Positions 46,729-56,463 of a stretch of DNA of 64,000 nt are shown here, piece after piece. The notes below the pieces were generated by a model that worked only from the letters and a program-made list of their open reading frames with translations, did not search any database and was not told the origin of the DNA. The position numbers were made by a program, and so were the translations under genes. Numbering within the stretch: the first letter of the stretch is position 1; the number at the start of each line of letters is the position of its first letter. Source of the DNA: Chloroflexi bacterium AL-N1 (lineage in GTDB: Bacteria > Chloroflexota > Chloroflexia > Chloroflexales > Roseiflexaceae); the NCBI GenBank assembly GCA_013122435.1, contig WYDT01000004.1, positions 372,001-436,000 on the forward strand, written 5' to 3'.

Positions 46729-47850
46729 GTGCCAAAGTGGAATGATTTTCAAAATATATGGACCACCCTACGAGAAGTTGATGTTACTGCAATACGTGAT
46801 GAGGCCGAGAAACCAGTCAACATAGCGTGTGTTGGGCATCAAGAGGCACTGCAAACTATCAAGCAACTTTTACACACAGGATCGGAACGTTATGGTCCGG
46901 TGAGCCCAAGTCCGATCACGCTCGTGTCTATTTCTGAGACCAAGAGCGCATCGCTGGCGATACAAAATGCCGATCTCCTCATTCTGGGAGTCGACGCTCA
47001 TACAACACTCACAGAAGCGGAGACACAAGGGTTTCAACAACTCAATCAGTTAGCAACACCATATCTCGTGGTCATAACCAATGGCGATTATCAGACATCT
47101 GATATACATTTACCCAATGTTATCGACCAACACGTATGGAGCATCCCTGATCCCAGCGCACTTGACGCGCCGGATCATCTCGCGGAGGCCGTGCTGCAAC
47201 ATCTCCCAGGTGATATACAGCTTGCAGCCGCACGTCGTTTGCCGGCATTACGCACTACGTTTACCCGTGAGTCGATTAACAACGCCTCGTTAACGAATGC
47301 CACCTATGCTATTGTATCTGGCCTACCACAACAGATACCCGTGCTGGGGATTCCCTTTGCTGCAGCAGACATTATCATTCTTACCAAAAATCAGGCGATG
47401 CTGGTCTATCGCATGGCGCTGGCATATGGAGCACCACCAGATTTCCAATCCCGTATGCACGAAATCATTCCTGTAGTCGGGGGGGCCTTCCTCTGGCGAC
47501 AGGCAGCCCGCAGTCTCATTGGATTAATTCCATTCTGGGGGTTGGCTCCCAAAATCGCCATTGCCTATGCCGGCACCTATGCGACTGGCATTGTTGCATG
47601 GCGCTGGTATTCGACAGGTGAATTAGTGTCTGCCGATCAGGTGAAGCGGATCTCACAAGAAGCCTTGGTACTAGGACGTACACGTGCTCAGGAACTGGTC
47701 AACCGGGTCCAACAGGCACGCAGAACACGCAGCACAAAAGACCCTATCACCGCAGACAAACCTGGCTGGCGAGCTCGTTTGAAACGGCTCATTTCCAGGC
47801 GTGGTCCATCCGACCATATTTCAACATCGGACTCAGAACAGATATCATAA
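46729..47850 (+). CDS. Hypothetical protein with DUF697-like C-terminal region
   Basis: This 373-aa protein has an N-terminal soluble alpha/beta half (IACVGHQEALQTIKQLL, ADLLILGVDAHTTLTEAETQ) resembling a G-like or regulatory domain without P-loop. A membrane-associated C-terminal half follows (HEIIPVVGGAFLWRQAARSL, GLIPFWGLAPKIAIAYAGTY), as in the YcjF/DUF697 family, and a basic tail ends it. The GTG start has GAGGTG upstream. murA starts 10 bases after its stop, so the two are surely co-transcribed. A link with envelope synthesis is a guess from this position. Confidence 0.7.
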   Translation: MPKWNDFQNIWTTLREVDVTAIRDEAEKPVNIACVGHQEALQTIKQLLHTGSERYGPVSPSPITLVSISETKSASLAIQNADLLILGVDAHTTLTEAETQGFQQLNQLATPYLVVITNGDYQTSDIHLPNVIDQHVWSIPDPSALDAPDHLAEAVLQHLPGDIQLAAARRLPALRTTFTRESINNASLTNATYAIVSGLPQQIPVLGIPFAAADIIILTKNQAMLVYRMALAYGAPPDFQSRMHEIIPVVGGAFLWRQAARSLIGLIPFWGLAPKIAIAYAGTYATGIVAWRWYSTGELVSADQVKRISQEALVLGRTRAQELVNRVQQARRTRSTKDPITADKPGWRARLKRLISRRGPSDHISTSDSEQIS

Positions 47851-47859
47851 GGAGGATCT

Positions 47860-49137
47860 GTGGAACGATTTATTATCGAGGGCGGTTACCAACTTCAGGG
47901 ACATATCACACCTGCAGGTAACAAAAATGCAGCCCTACCACTCATCGCAGCAACACTTTTAACTGATCAAGAAATAGTTCTCCACAATATCCCTCAGATT
48001 GGTGATGTCAAAACAAAAGTTGCCCTGCTCAAAAGTCTTGGTATTGAAGTCAAGGAACGTGATGATCATACATGGGCTTTTCGCGCAAAAAACATCGACG
48101 ACTCACACCCAGAGATAACACTATCACGTAAGATTCGCACTTCAGTTTTGTTGGCCGGCCCTATGCTCGCACGACGTGGCTATGTTACGCTCCCACGACC
48201 TGGTGGCGATCAAATTGGGCGGCGCCGTCTGGACACTCATTTTCAAGCCCTGCAAGCACTAGGGGTATCCATTGAAATAACACCCACAGCATATGAGATG
48301 CGCGCAGACCGCTTGTGTGGTGCCGATATTTTTTTAGATGAGATGAGCGTCACTGGTACCGAACAGGCCATTCTTGCAGCCGTGTTAGCAGAGGGGACTA
48401 CCGGTATTGCCAACGCCGCTTCTGAACCACATGTTCAGGACCTGTGCCATTGTCTTAATCAGATGGGTGCTAAAATCAGTGGAATTGGGACAAATTGCCT
48501 GATGATAGAGGGCGTCAACCAATTGCATGGCACTGAGTATACGATTGGGCCCGATTATATGGAAGTGGCATCCTTTATCGGACTCGCGGCGGTCACCAAA
48601 AGCGAGTTGCGTATTGTGAATGCCCGCCCACGTGATCACCGGATGACCCAACTCGCATTTCATAAGCTAGGGGTTACATGGCACACAGAAGGTGAGGATA
48701 TCATTGTTCCAGCAAAACAACATCTAGAGGTGCAGCGTGATGCACACGGTGCCATTCCTAAAATAGACTCAGCTCCGTGGCCTGGGTTCAACACCGATTT
48801 GCTCATCACAGCGCTCCTCGTTGCAACGCAAGCACATGGAACCGTGCTTATTCACGAAAAAATGTTTGAAAATCGGCTCTTCTTTGTTGATCGTCTGATC
48901 AGCATGGGCGCACAGATTGTACTGTGCGACCCACATCGCGCTGTCGTCGCTGGCCCAAGCCAACTTTATGGAGACCACCTCAGTAGCCCCGATATTCGTG
49001 CTGGGATGTCACTCGTGTCTGCTGCACTCTGTGCAAAAGGCCGTAGCGTGATCGATAATATTGGTCAGATTGATCGCGGATACGAACGGATCGAACAGCG
49101 TCTTCAATCTCTCGGCGCACAAATTGAACGAGTATGA
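47860..49137 (+). CDS. murA: UDP-N-acetylglucosamine 1-carboxyvinyltransferase
   Basis: This 425-aa enzyme carries out the first committed step of peptidoglycan synthesis, transferring enolpyruvate from PEP to UDP-GlcNAc. Key segments are [15 protein letters not shown] (catalytic Lys22), [36 protein letters not shown] and [17 protein letters not shown] (catalytic Arg). The loop normally carrying catalytic Cys115 reads [10 protein letters not shown], with Asp117 in that place. Asp at this position is known to make MurA fosfomycin-resistant. The GTG start has GGAGG upstream. Confidence 0.93.
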   Translation: MERFIIEGGYQLQGHITPAGNKNAALPLIAATLLTDQEIVLHNIPQIGDVKTKVALLKSLGIEVKERDDHTWAFRAKNIDDSHPEITLSRKIRTSVLLAGPMLARRGYVTLPRPGGDQIGRRRLDTHFQALQALGVSIEITPTAYEMRADRLCGADIFLDEMSVTGTEQAILAAVLAEGTTGIANAASEPHVQDLCHCLNQMGAKISGIGTNCLMIEGVNQLHGTEYTIGPDYMEVASFIGLAAVTKSELRIVNARPRDHRMTQLAFHKLGVTWHTEGEDIIVPAKQHLEVQRDAHGAIPKIDSAPWPGFNTDLLITALLVATQAHGTVLIHEKMFENRLFFVDRLISMGAQIVLCDPHRAVVAGPSQLYGDHLSSPDIRAGMSLVSAALCAKGRSVIDNIGQIDRGYERIEQRLQSLGAQIERV

Positions 49138-49195
49138 TACAATTTGTGTAATATTTGTTGAAACAGTCTTTATATACGATTGTGCAACGTTGCTT

Positions 49196-49236
49196 CTACT
49201 GTTCTCATGGGTTGTCAGCAACTATGAGAACAGTAG
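49196..49236 (+). terminator. Terminator-like hairpin after murA
   Basis: A 13-bp perfect stem (arms 49196-49208 and 49224-49236) has a 15-base loop and is followed by TATTTG. It lies about 60 bases beyond the murA stop codon. Confidence 0.65.
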
Positions 49237-49344
49237 TATTTGTAGGGCATTAAGAAGGTATATGCTCGCACTAAAAAGTTACTACTGTTTCGCCGATAAT
49301 GGATATATATATATCTGCCTGAATTGAAATAATGAGGCGTGTGC

Positions 49345-50730
49345 GTGGCGCGAGGAAGTAAGCACTATCAAAAACATATTCTAGTTGCCGACGATGATGA
49401 TGGCTTGCGAGAGTTGCTCTCCGATCTGCTGAGCGAAGAAGGGTATCATGTTGAGACGATTTCGACTGGCGATGAGCTCATCACTCGGCTACAGGAAAGT
49501 GATCAATCACACGATTTATTCATCCTGGATTTGATGATGCCGGGGATGAGTGGATTGGAGGTTCTGGAACGACTAAGTGCGGATGGGGATGATACACCTG
49601 TCATTGTCATAACCGGGTTTGACACATCTTCCAATACGATTCGGGCAATGCAGATGGGTGCCTATGATTACATTCAAAAGCCCTTTGATAATGACGAAGT
49701 ACTGGTTACGGTGCGACGTCTGTTTGAACATCAGGCACTCGCTTCACGTGTGCATGATCTTGAGCAACGCGCGGAACTCCGCGAACGAATGATTGGACGT
49801 AGTCCAGCAATGCGCGAAACGTACAAAACCATTGGACGGGTGGCTGCATCGGATGCATCGGTGCTTATTACGGGTGAAACCGGCACGGGAAAAGAACTGG
49901 TTGCCAACATCCTGCATCAAAATTCATCACGTGCAAAAGGCCCTCTGATCAAGGTCAATTGTGCTGCGCTCCCTGAGACACTGATCGAGAGCGAGTTGTT
50001 TGGGCATGAAAAAGGGTCCTTTACTGGCGCGCTGAACCAACGTAAAGGCCGCTTTGAACTCGCTAATCAAGGCACGATCCTTCTTGATGAGGTTGGTGAA
50101 ATAAGCCTGCCTGTCCAAAAAAAATTGCTGCGTGTGCTACAAGAAGGTGAGATTGAACGTGTCGGCGGGAGTAATGTCATTCACGTCGATGTACGTGTGC
50201 TGGCCGCGACCAACCGCAATCTTATCGAAGAAGTCAAACGAGGTGTTTTTCGTGAAGATCTCTACTACCGCCTGAATGTTATTAATATTCAGATGCCACC
50301 GTTGCGAGAACGACGTGGTGATATTGCGCTCCTTGTCGAACATTTTCTTGAAAAATATCGGTACAAGTCTGATGCACCGCCAACCAAGATTTCTGAAGAG
50401 GCCATGCAACGGCTGGAGGAGTATGATTGGCCAGGCAATGTGCGACAGATCGAGAATGAAATCGAACGTGCCGTCGTGCTCTCACAGGGCAAGGTGATCA
50501 CAAGTCAGATTTTGAGTCTGGCTGCACAGGATCTACCTACACAGATTGATCTCGGCACACGTGTACGAAATCGCGAAGGTCTCTCCTCTGTCCTGGAGAA
50601 AGTTGAGCGCGTGATGCTTCATGAAGCACTTCGTCAAAGTGATGGCGATGAGGAAGAAGCGGCACGTCTTTTAGATCTTTCTATCGATCAACTCAAAACG
50701 CACTTACAACGTATTGAAACAGGTAGTTAG
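49345..50730 (+). CDS. NtrC-family sigma-54 response regulator
   Basis: This 461-aa activator has a receiver (VADDDDGLRELLSDLL, phospho-Asp in FILDLMMPGMSGL), a sigma-54 AAA+ domain and a short Fis-type HTH at the end (DGDEEEAARLLDLSIDQLKT). The AAA+ domain shows P-loop GETGTGKELVANILH, the sigma-54 contact loop ELFGHEKGSFTGA (GAFTGA with Ser), and the arginine-finger region LLRVLQEGEIERVGG. I start at the GTG of 49345 because GAGG lies 7 bases before it. It needs sigma-54, whose gene is 0.7 kb downstream. No partner kinase is adjacent. Confidence 0.93.
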   Translation: MARGSKHYQKHILVADDDDGLRELLSDLLSEEGYHVETISTGDELITRLQESDQSHDLFILDLMMPGMSGLEVLERLSADGDDTPVIVITGFDTSSNTIRAMQMGAYDYIQKPFDNDEVLVTVRRLFEHQALASRVHDLEQRAELRERMIGRSPAMRETYKTIGRVAASDASVLITGETGTGKELVANILHQNSSRAKGPLIKVNCAALPETLIESELFGHEKGSFTGALNQRKGRFELANQGTILLDEVGEISLPVQKKLLRVLQEGEIERVGGSNVIHVDVRVLAATNRNLIEEVKRGVFREDLYYRLNVINIQMPPLRERRGDIALLVEHFLEKYRYKSDAPPTKISEEAMQRLEEYDWPGNVRQIENEIERAVVLSQGKVITSQILSLAAQDLPTQIDLGTRVRNREGLSSVLEKVERVMLHEALRQSDGDEEEAARLLDLSIDQLKTHLQRIETGS

Positions 50731-50763
50731 TATGATTGTATTTGTTGTCAGTGATAGTAAAAA

Positions 50764-51237
50764 CTATGGCAGTGAGGCCACACCCGCAGTATTCAATTTG
50801 TAAACAACAAGCGTATCTGTGTCACGCTGCTCGTAGAGCATGACCACTACATCGTCAGCATGAATATCAGGTCGACTAAGTGGATCAAAACGGGGTGTAC
50901 CTTCTAAATAATAGAAATAAGTGGTCCCATTGACATCAAATCCATGAATATGGCTCGCTCGTACCTCCATTCCGGGGGCTACCGTCAATAAAGGATCAGT
51001 TGTATCGCCATAAACTCTTGACCACGCCGCTTCCTGTATCTGTGTATTCTCAGTCGGTGTGGGGGTCGTCAAAAAACCAGACTGGAGCACCATGAAGAGG
51101 ACACCTAGGACAATACACAGCTCAATGCCAAACAATATCCCAAAAAAGCGGATACTTATATGTTTTCGCTGTATCGACTGCGATTGATGACCTGTGACTG
51201 TTACGGTAGAAGAAGCTGGAAACATAACGTACTCCAT
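50764..51237 (-). CDS. Hypothetical single-helix membrane protein
   Basis: This 157-aa protein has a hydrophobic segment (FFGILFGIELCIVLGVLFMV) at about 31-50 and a C-terminal outer part of about 100 residues that looks beta-rich (HIHGFDVNGTTYFYYLEGTP). The TPTPTEN linker after the helix is typical of an exported domain. No family was recognised. It sits antisense between the NtrC-like gene and rpoN. Confidence 0.55.
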   Translation of the reverse strand: MEYVMFPASSTVTVTGHQSQSIQRKHISIRFFGILFGIELCIVLGVLFMVLQSGFLTTPTPTENTQIQEAAWSRVYGDTTDPLLTVAPGMEVRASHIHGFDVNGTTYFYYLEGTPRFDPLSRPDIHADDVVVMLYEQRDTDTLVVYKLNTAGVASLP

Positions 51238-51385
51238 CTATATATCAGATTTAGAGGGAAACATCTTACGAAATAGTGCTGTTAGATTAGCAAAAATAAA
51301 CCTGAATAACGATTGTAGATGGCTGATATCAAACTGATAGATAACTGAACATATGACGTACCAATAATGTAGGAGCGCACCAATA

Positions 51386-52759
51386 ATGGATATGACTATG
51401 GGAATGGGGATGTTGCCACAGCAACAAATGAAAGCTTCCCCTGCACTAATTGCACTGAATAATATGCTGGTGCTCTCAACACTTGAATTACAACAATTGA
51501 TACAACAAGAGCTTGAGGAAAATCCAGCACTTGATCAACTTGAAGTAGATGAGTCACCCTGTCATCGATGTGGGCGACCTCTCCAGGGAAATACCTGTCT
51601 CTACTGTCTTCATGAAGATCTCCGTCTTGCAGAAGCTGAACGTGACGATGGGTTACCGCCCTCGGAAGAAGAGTTTGACCCATTGATTACCGTGGCGGCG
51701 CCTGTCTCACTCCAGGAAAATCTCCAGCGCGATCTGAATATTGCGCTACCAGACAGCGAACACGTTATTGCCCACTACCTGCTCGGCCTGCTCAATCGAC
51801 AGGGATTTTTAGAAGATGCTCTCGCTGATGTTGCAGAACGGCTTCATGTCACACTCCAACGAGTAGAAAAAGTGTTGCATAAAATGCAAGAGCTTGGCCC
51901 TGCTGGTGTTGGTGCACGCAATGTGCAAGAATGTTTACTCATACAGATTAGCCGACTCGAACAGGTAGATATTAGCAATCCCCACATTCGTTCAATTGTC
52001 ACCGAACACTGGGATAGCCTCGGAGAACATCGTTATGGTGTGATTGCACAGGTAATGGGTATCACCTATGAGGAAGTCGTAGAGGCCCGCGAGTTTATGC
52101 GTCGTTATCTGCGGCCATTCCCGTTAGAACGCGACAATGATGAAACAAACCCATCAGAAACAGCGTATCTCATCCCAGATGTTATCATTCATGATGAAGG
52201 TGATAGTCTTGCAATAGAGGTAGTCGAATCGCGTCGCTTCTATCTGCGACTCAATCCATTGTACCAGGATCTCTCACGTGCTGTGCATCATGGCCAGGAA
52301 GAGGTATCGACCGAGGAGCGTGAGCATTTACGAACCTATGTCTCACGTGCACGTTTATTTCTTACCAATATGCGTCAGCGTCACGAAACGATTCGACGGA
52401 TTGCTGAATGTCTTATCGAGCGACAGGAAGCCTTTTTAAGACAGGGGGTACGCCATCTTGCACCACTTACACGCGCTGAAGTAGCCGCAATGATCGATGT
52501 ACACGAATCAACAGTGAGCCGTGCGATGGCCCACAAATATGTCCAACTGCCCAATAAAGAAATCGTCCCATTCAGCCACTTCTTTACTGCATCGCTTTCA
52601 GTAAAGGATGTCATTCACGAACTTATTACGCACGAAAAAACACCGCTCACCGATCAAGAGATTGTCGAATTACTGGAGCAACGCGGCTTTAATGTCGCAC
52701 GCAGAACCGTTGCTAAGTATCGGACCCAGCTTGGTATCCTACCATCGACACTTCGGTGA
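51386..52759 (+). CDS. rpoN: RNA polymerase sigma-54 factor with zinc-ribbon-like insert
   Basis: This 457-aa sigma-54 has region I (LNNMLVLSTLELQQLIQQEL), the core-binding part (LQENLQRDLNIALPDSEHVI), a DNA-binding HTH (EVAAMIDVHESTVSRAMAHK) and the RpoN box ARRTVAKYRTQLGI. Between regions I and II is an unusual CHRCGRPLQGNTCLYC with Cys59, 62, 71 and 74 in a C-x2-C-x8-C-x2-C pattern, suggesting a zinc ribbon. AGGAG precedes the ATG. The neighbouring NtrC-like activator suggests a local sigma-54 module. Confidence 0.93.
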   Translation: MDMTMGMGMLPQQQMKASPALIALNNMLVLSTLELQQLIQQELEENPALDQLEVDESPCHRCGRPLQGNTCLYCLHEDLRLAEAERDDGLPPSEEEFDPLITVAAPVSLQENLQRDLNIALPDSEHVIAHYLLGLLNRQGFLEDALADVAERLHVTLQRVEKVLHKMQELGPAGVGARNVQECLLIQISRLEQVDISNPHIRSIVTEHWDSLGEHRYGVIAQVMGITYEEVVEAREFMRRYLRPFPLERDNDETNPSETAYLIPDVIIHDEGDSLAIEVVESRRFYLRLNPLYQDLSRAVHHGQEEVSTEEREHLRTYVSRARLFLTNMRQRHETIRRIAECLIERQEAFLRQGVRHLAPLTRAEVAAMIDVHESTVSRAMAHKYVQLPNKEIVPFSHFFTASLSVKDVIHELITHEKTPLTDQEIVELLEQRGFNVARRTVAKYRTQLGILPSTLR

Positions 52760-52804
52760 GTGGGGTGAACTTTAAAACTTGTTTATAAATAGCACCAGGA
52801 TAGC

Positions 52805-53095
52805 GTGTGCAACAAAATCGATATGCTTTTACGTCTTACCATTGTCTGGTTTATTAGTATTGTTGAAACATTACTTATCATACGATTTGTGTTACGACTT
52901 TTAGCTGCGCGACCGGATCATCCCGTTGTATCATCAGTGTACGCGATTACAACACCATTGATCCAACCATTCGCAGCACTTGATAGCGGACAGCCGCAAT
53001 TCGGGGCAATGCTTGAACTATCAACACTTGTGCTGATACTCGTGATTGGTATGAGTATATTGGGTGTAGTATATATAAAGCAGACGCGTATATAA
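52805..53095 (+). CDS. YggT-family small membrane protein
   Basis: This 96-aa protein has two hydrophobic helices: IVWFISIVETLLIIRFVLRL near 12-31, and LVLILVIGMSILGVVYI near the C-terminus. Between them is PVVSSVYAITTPLIQPFAAL, the family hallmark. AGGA sits before the GTG start. YggT-type proteins are linked with cell division or osmotic response in other bacteria. It begins a run of small membrane proteins after rpoN. Confidence 0.75.
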   Translation: MCNKIDMLLRLTIVWFISIVETLLIIRFVLRLLAARPDHPVVSSVYAITTPLIQPFAALDSGQPQFGAMLELSTLVLILVIGMSILGVVYIKQTRI

Positions 53096-53141
53096 TCCCT
53101 TTCTATACTGACACACATGTGTTTGGAGAGGCAGAATACCT

Positions 53142-53609
53142 GTGACAGAATCCTTTTTCGATATTGCCATCGTCCTCGCTGCTCTTATGGGTGCAAGTGT
53201 TTTTGTTGCAGTGATCGGACTCATAATGTTGATCCGTAGCATTCGTCGTATCCGTGTGCCACCCAATGCCGACTTCTTCACCACCATGCGCTATGTGCCG
53301 TTTGCTCTCGTCATTTTGCTGGATTTGCTGGACTTTGGTTTAGATATGTTCTCTGCGCCTGTCATGTGGATCTTTCTTGATCGCATGGGACTGCCCAACT
53401 TACGCAATAAAGCCACCGTTGAGGCACTTATTCCATTCACAGGACCCATTCCGACATTTACTGTCGGCTGGTTTCTTGCGCGGCTGTTTAACCTTGGTAT
53501 ACCAGCGTCAAGATATATCGAACAATACGCGCAACAACGAACTTCTCACTATCCACCTTCAACACGACGTCGGGTTAATATTATTGATGCAGATGACCCA
53601 GATTGGTAA
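53142..53609 (+). CDS. Hypothetical membrane protein
   Basis: This 155-aa protein has a hydrophobic helix at about 5-29 (DIAIVLAALMGASVFVAVIG), a second hydrophobic stretch near 53-83 (VPFALVILLDLLDFGLDMFS), and a third near 98-117. It ends in a charged, Arg-rich tail. The GTG start has GGAG upstream. No family was recognised. It lies in a row of small membrane proteins with the YggT-type and GlsB-type genes. Confidence 0.6.
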   Translation: MTESFFDIAIVLAALMGASVFVAVIGLIMLIRSIRRIRVPPNADFFTTMRYVPFALVILLDLLDFGLDMFSAPVMWIFLDRMGLPNLRNKATVEALIPFTGPIPTFTVGWFLARLFNLGIPASRYIEQYAQQRTSHYPPSTRRRVNIIDADDPDW

Positions 53610-53637
53610 GAATGTTTAGTTTGTAAGGAAGTGCTTT

Positions 53638-53940
53638 ATGAATCTGCTCGGTATCCTGTTACTTATTATCATTACAGGCATTTGTGGAGCTATTGCTGAA
53701 TTTGTGGTTGGATACAGCCCCGGTGGTCTCTTGTTATCCATTATTGTAGGTGTTATCGGAGCCTATTTTGGCAACGTCTTTGGAGAGTGGATCTACCAAA
53801 TAACATCTTTGCGCTTCTTTAGTGTACAGGTAGGCAATATTACGATTGATATTGTCTGGGCAATTGTTGGCTCAATCGTATTTCTCTTGCTGCTCTCTCT
53901 GCTACGTATTGGGCGGCGTAATATCTTGCGATCTGTTTAG
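53638..53940 (+). CDS. GlsB/YeaQ-type small membrane protein
   Basis: This 100-aa protein has three hydrophobic helices with Gly-rich packing (ITGICGAIAEFVVGYSPGGL, IIVGVIGAYFGNVFGEWIY and IVWAIVGSIVFLLLLSLLRI). This resembles the transglycosylase-associated GlsB/YeaQ/YmgE family, a stress-linked set of unknown mechanism. A good AAGGAAG site precedes the ATG. Its stop codon overlaps the end of the convergent kinase gene by four bases. Confidence 0.7.
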   Translation: MNLLGILLLIIITGICGAIAEFVVGYSPGGLLLSIIVGVIGAYFGNVFGEWIYQITSLRFFSVQVGNITIDIVWAIVGSIVFLLLLSLLRIGRRNILRSV

Positions 53941-56381
53941 AGTGCTGGAAGCACCACACTAAAAACAGTGCCTTCAGCGGTCGTATCCACAGAAAGCATG
54001 CCATGGTGTTGTTCCACAATACTATAACTAATCGCTAACCCCAAACCAGTGTGTTGTGTGCGAGTGGTATAGAATGGCTCGAAAATTTTCTGAATTTCAC
54101 TCTCTGCAATACCTGAGCCGCTGTCTACAAACTCAATCACAACCTGACGCTGCTCAGCATCTGTCTCTGCCTCTTGCGTATATACACGAATACGCAAACG
54201 CCCACCGTATGGCATAGCATCAATGGCATTCAAAATCAAATTCAGGAAGACTTGCTTAAGATGACTACTTATCCCCATTACCCGTGGAAGTTGTTCATTC
54301 CACATACGCTCAACTACAATTTCACTGTGCTGGAGACGTGGCAGGGTCAGTTCGACCACATTTTCCAGGACTTCATACAAGGAAGTGGGGCGCATTCCAT
54401 CCCGTGAAGGACGGTAAAAATCGAGAATGCGCTGAACAAGCGAGATAAGTTGTTCAACCTCATCACGCGCCTTATGCAGAAGCGTTTGGCGCTTCTCCTC
54501 ATCCAGTGGTCGGCTGAGCACAAGATGTAATGAATTTCGCAAACCGTGGAGTGGATTATTGAGTTCGTGTGCTAACGACGCAGCTAATCTACCCATACCC
54601 GCAAGTTTTTCTGTTTGTGTAAGCTGCTGTGCAAGGCGCTGACGTTCACTAATATCGCGTGCGATAAGCAATAAATAATGTTGATCGTCATACACTACCT
54701 CACTGATACCTACCGCTACCGGAACAGTGCGCTCATCTCGGGTACGTATCTGTGCCTCAAACTCGGCAATACCACTATGTATAAAATCCGAAAACTGCGC
54801 TGGTGCCCCATTATCTGCAGGCAAAATCACTAATTGCTTCGGATCAAGTTGCATCAACCTATCGTGAGTATAACCTGCTAAATCTACGGCTGCTGGATTG
54901 ACTTCGACAATAGAGGTGGCATTCTTATCAAGCAGCAATACCGCATCTCGCGCGTGTTTTAACAATGCTCGATAGCGTGCTTCAGAACGTACAATAGTAG
55001 CATGCAACCGAGCCTTTTCAATAGCTAATGCAACTGGCGAGGCAACCGCCACCAAAAACTGAAGATCTTCTTCACTAAAAGGCTCATCTTTCGGGCTTGC
55101 AATCAGAATAATCCCACCAATACCCTGGTCTGTCGAAAGAGCGACACACAGAAGTGTACTATTGTTATCAACTGCAAGTTGCTGTTCCCAGTTTGCAAGA
55201 ACCTGCGACTGATCTCTAACACGCATCAGACGCGGTTGCCCATCATGTAAGACCATGCCTGTCAGACTATTGTGTTCAATCATAGGAATGTTGGGAATGA
55301 CAGATGCTTCAGTTAAACCAAAAGTTACGCCTATATCACGGAAACCATTAGCCTCACCACACAGAATAATGCGTCCATCTATCATAGACAAGCCATCACG
55401 CAGGTGTTGTGCAGTAACTTCAAGAATATGATCCACATCTAGGGTGGCCGTGAGTGCCGTACTTAAGGCATTCAATCTACGAAAACGATCTGCACGACGT
55501 TGAGCAAGACTGTATAGCTTCGCATTTTCTAACGCAATTGCAACCTGACCAGCTAGTAGGGTCAATACATCTTGGTTAGCTTGTGTAAAGGCTATTCCAT
55601 CACCAAACTTATCAGCATATAACACACCTAATACCTGACCACGAACCGTTAACGGCACACTCAATACAGTCCGCAACGAATCTTCCCAGGACAAATGCTC
55701 CAGATCTGATGGCATTGCGCGATCGCGGTTAAGTAAAAGGGGTTGTCGGTGCGCGATCACCCATCGCGCAACCCGATCATGGAAAACTGAATACGTTGAG
55801 ATAGGAATCCCTGACGATGCAGCAATATCAGCCGTCTCTCCCTTATCATTACGCAACATTAAGAGGACATGCGTTGCCTGCACACTCTCTTGCGCCGTGA
55901 CAACAATATGCTCACATAGGCGTGGTAGATCTAGCTCGTTGAGAAATTGCTCACTAACACCAATCAGCGGATGTAGGGCGACCAACTGAGCAGCGGCCCG
56001 ATCATCACGTCGTCTACGAAGGACTTCGTGAACCACAGAGCGTAATTCATTAAGAGAAAAGGGTTTTAGTAGGATGCCCTGAGCACCCAGAAGAGTCGTT
56101 TCGGCAGTATCCTCAAGGGTGGCATGTCCAGTGATAACCACGATAGCCATATGAGTGGTAAACTGCCGTATTTGACGTAGTACATCTACACCATCGATAT
56201 CCGGCATTCGAAGATCAATAAGGAGTAAATCAAACGTTTCGTTTTCAAGAATCTGCAGTGCCAGCGCACCACTTTCACATGCCTCAACGAAGAAACCCAT
56301 CCGTTCAAGCACAGATTGGCAAAGAGTCCGAATGCTCGCTTCATCATCTACAACTAATGCACGGCTTGGATGTGTATCCAT
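53937..56381 (-). CDS. Receiver-GAF-GAF-PAS histidine kinase
   Basis: This kinase of about 814 aa carries an N-terminal receiver (phospho-Asp in LLLIDLRMPDIDG) and two GAF domains (LCEHIVVTAQESVQATHVLL and GIGGIILIASPKDEPF regions). A PAS domain follows (ARYRALLKHARDAVLLLDK, DISERQRLAQQLTQ), then HisKA (GMGRLAASLAHELNNPLHGL) and an ATPase (FVDSGSGI, TGLGLAISYSIVEQHHG). I start at 56381, with GGAGG 11 bases before, rather than at an ATG 42 bases earlier. It has no membrane helix, so it reads cytosolic signals plus another kinase through its receiver. Confidence 0.85.
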   Translation of the reverse strand: MDTHPSRALVVDDEASIRTLCQSVLERMGFFVEACESGALALQILENETFDLLLIDLRMPDIDGVDVLRQIRQFTTHMAIVVITGHATLEDTAETTLLGAQGILLKPFSLNELRSVVHEVLRRRRDDRAAAQLVALHPLIGVSEQFLNELDLPRLCEHIVVTAQESVQATHVLLMLRNDKGETADIAASSGIPISTYSVFHDRVARWVIAHRQPLLLNRDRAMPSDLEHLSWEDSLRTVLSVPLTVRGQVLGVLYADKFGDGIAFTQANQDVLTLLAGQVAIALENAKLYSLAQRRADRFRRLNALSTALTATLDVDHILEVTAQHLRDGLSMIDGRIILCGEANGFRDIGVTFGLTEASVIPNIPMIEHNSLTGMVLHDGQPRLMRVRDQSQVLANWEQQLAVDNNSTLLCVALSTDQGIGGIILIASPKDEPFSEEDLQFLVAVASPVALAIEKARLHATIVRSEARYRALLKHARDAVLLLDKNATSIVEVNPAAVDLAGYTHDRLMQLDPKQLVILPADNGAPAQFSDFIHSGIAEFEAQIRTRDERTVPVAVGISEVVYDDQHYLLLIARDISERQRLAQQLTQTEKLAGMGRLAASLAHELNNPLHGLRNSLHLVLSRPLDEEKRQTLLHKARDEVEQLISLVQRILDFYRPSRDGMRPTSLYEVLENVVELTLPRLQHSEIVVERMWNEQLPRVMGISSHLKQVFLNLILNAIDAMPYGGRLRIRVYTQEAETDAEQRQVVIEFVDSGSGIAESEIQKIFEPFYTTRTQHTGLGLAISYSIVEQHHGMLSVDTTAEGTVFSVVLPAL

Positions 56382-56463
56382 CTCTTGATCCACCTCCATC
56401 ACCCCATAATGACATGGATGCAACTAGATTACCCTACGGATCAGTTTACAACTGATCAAGCCT

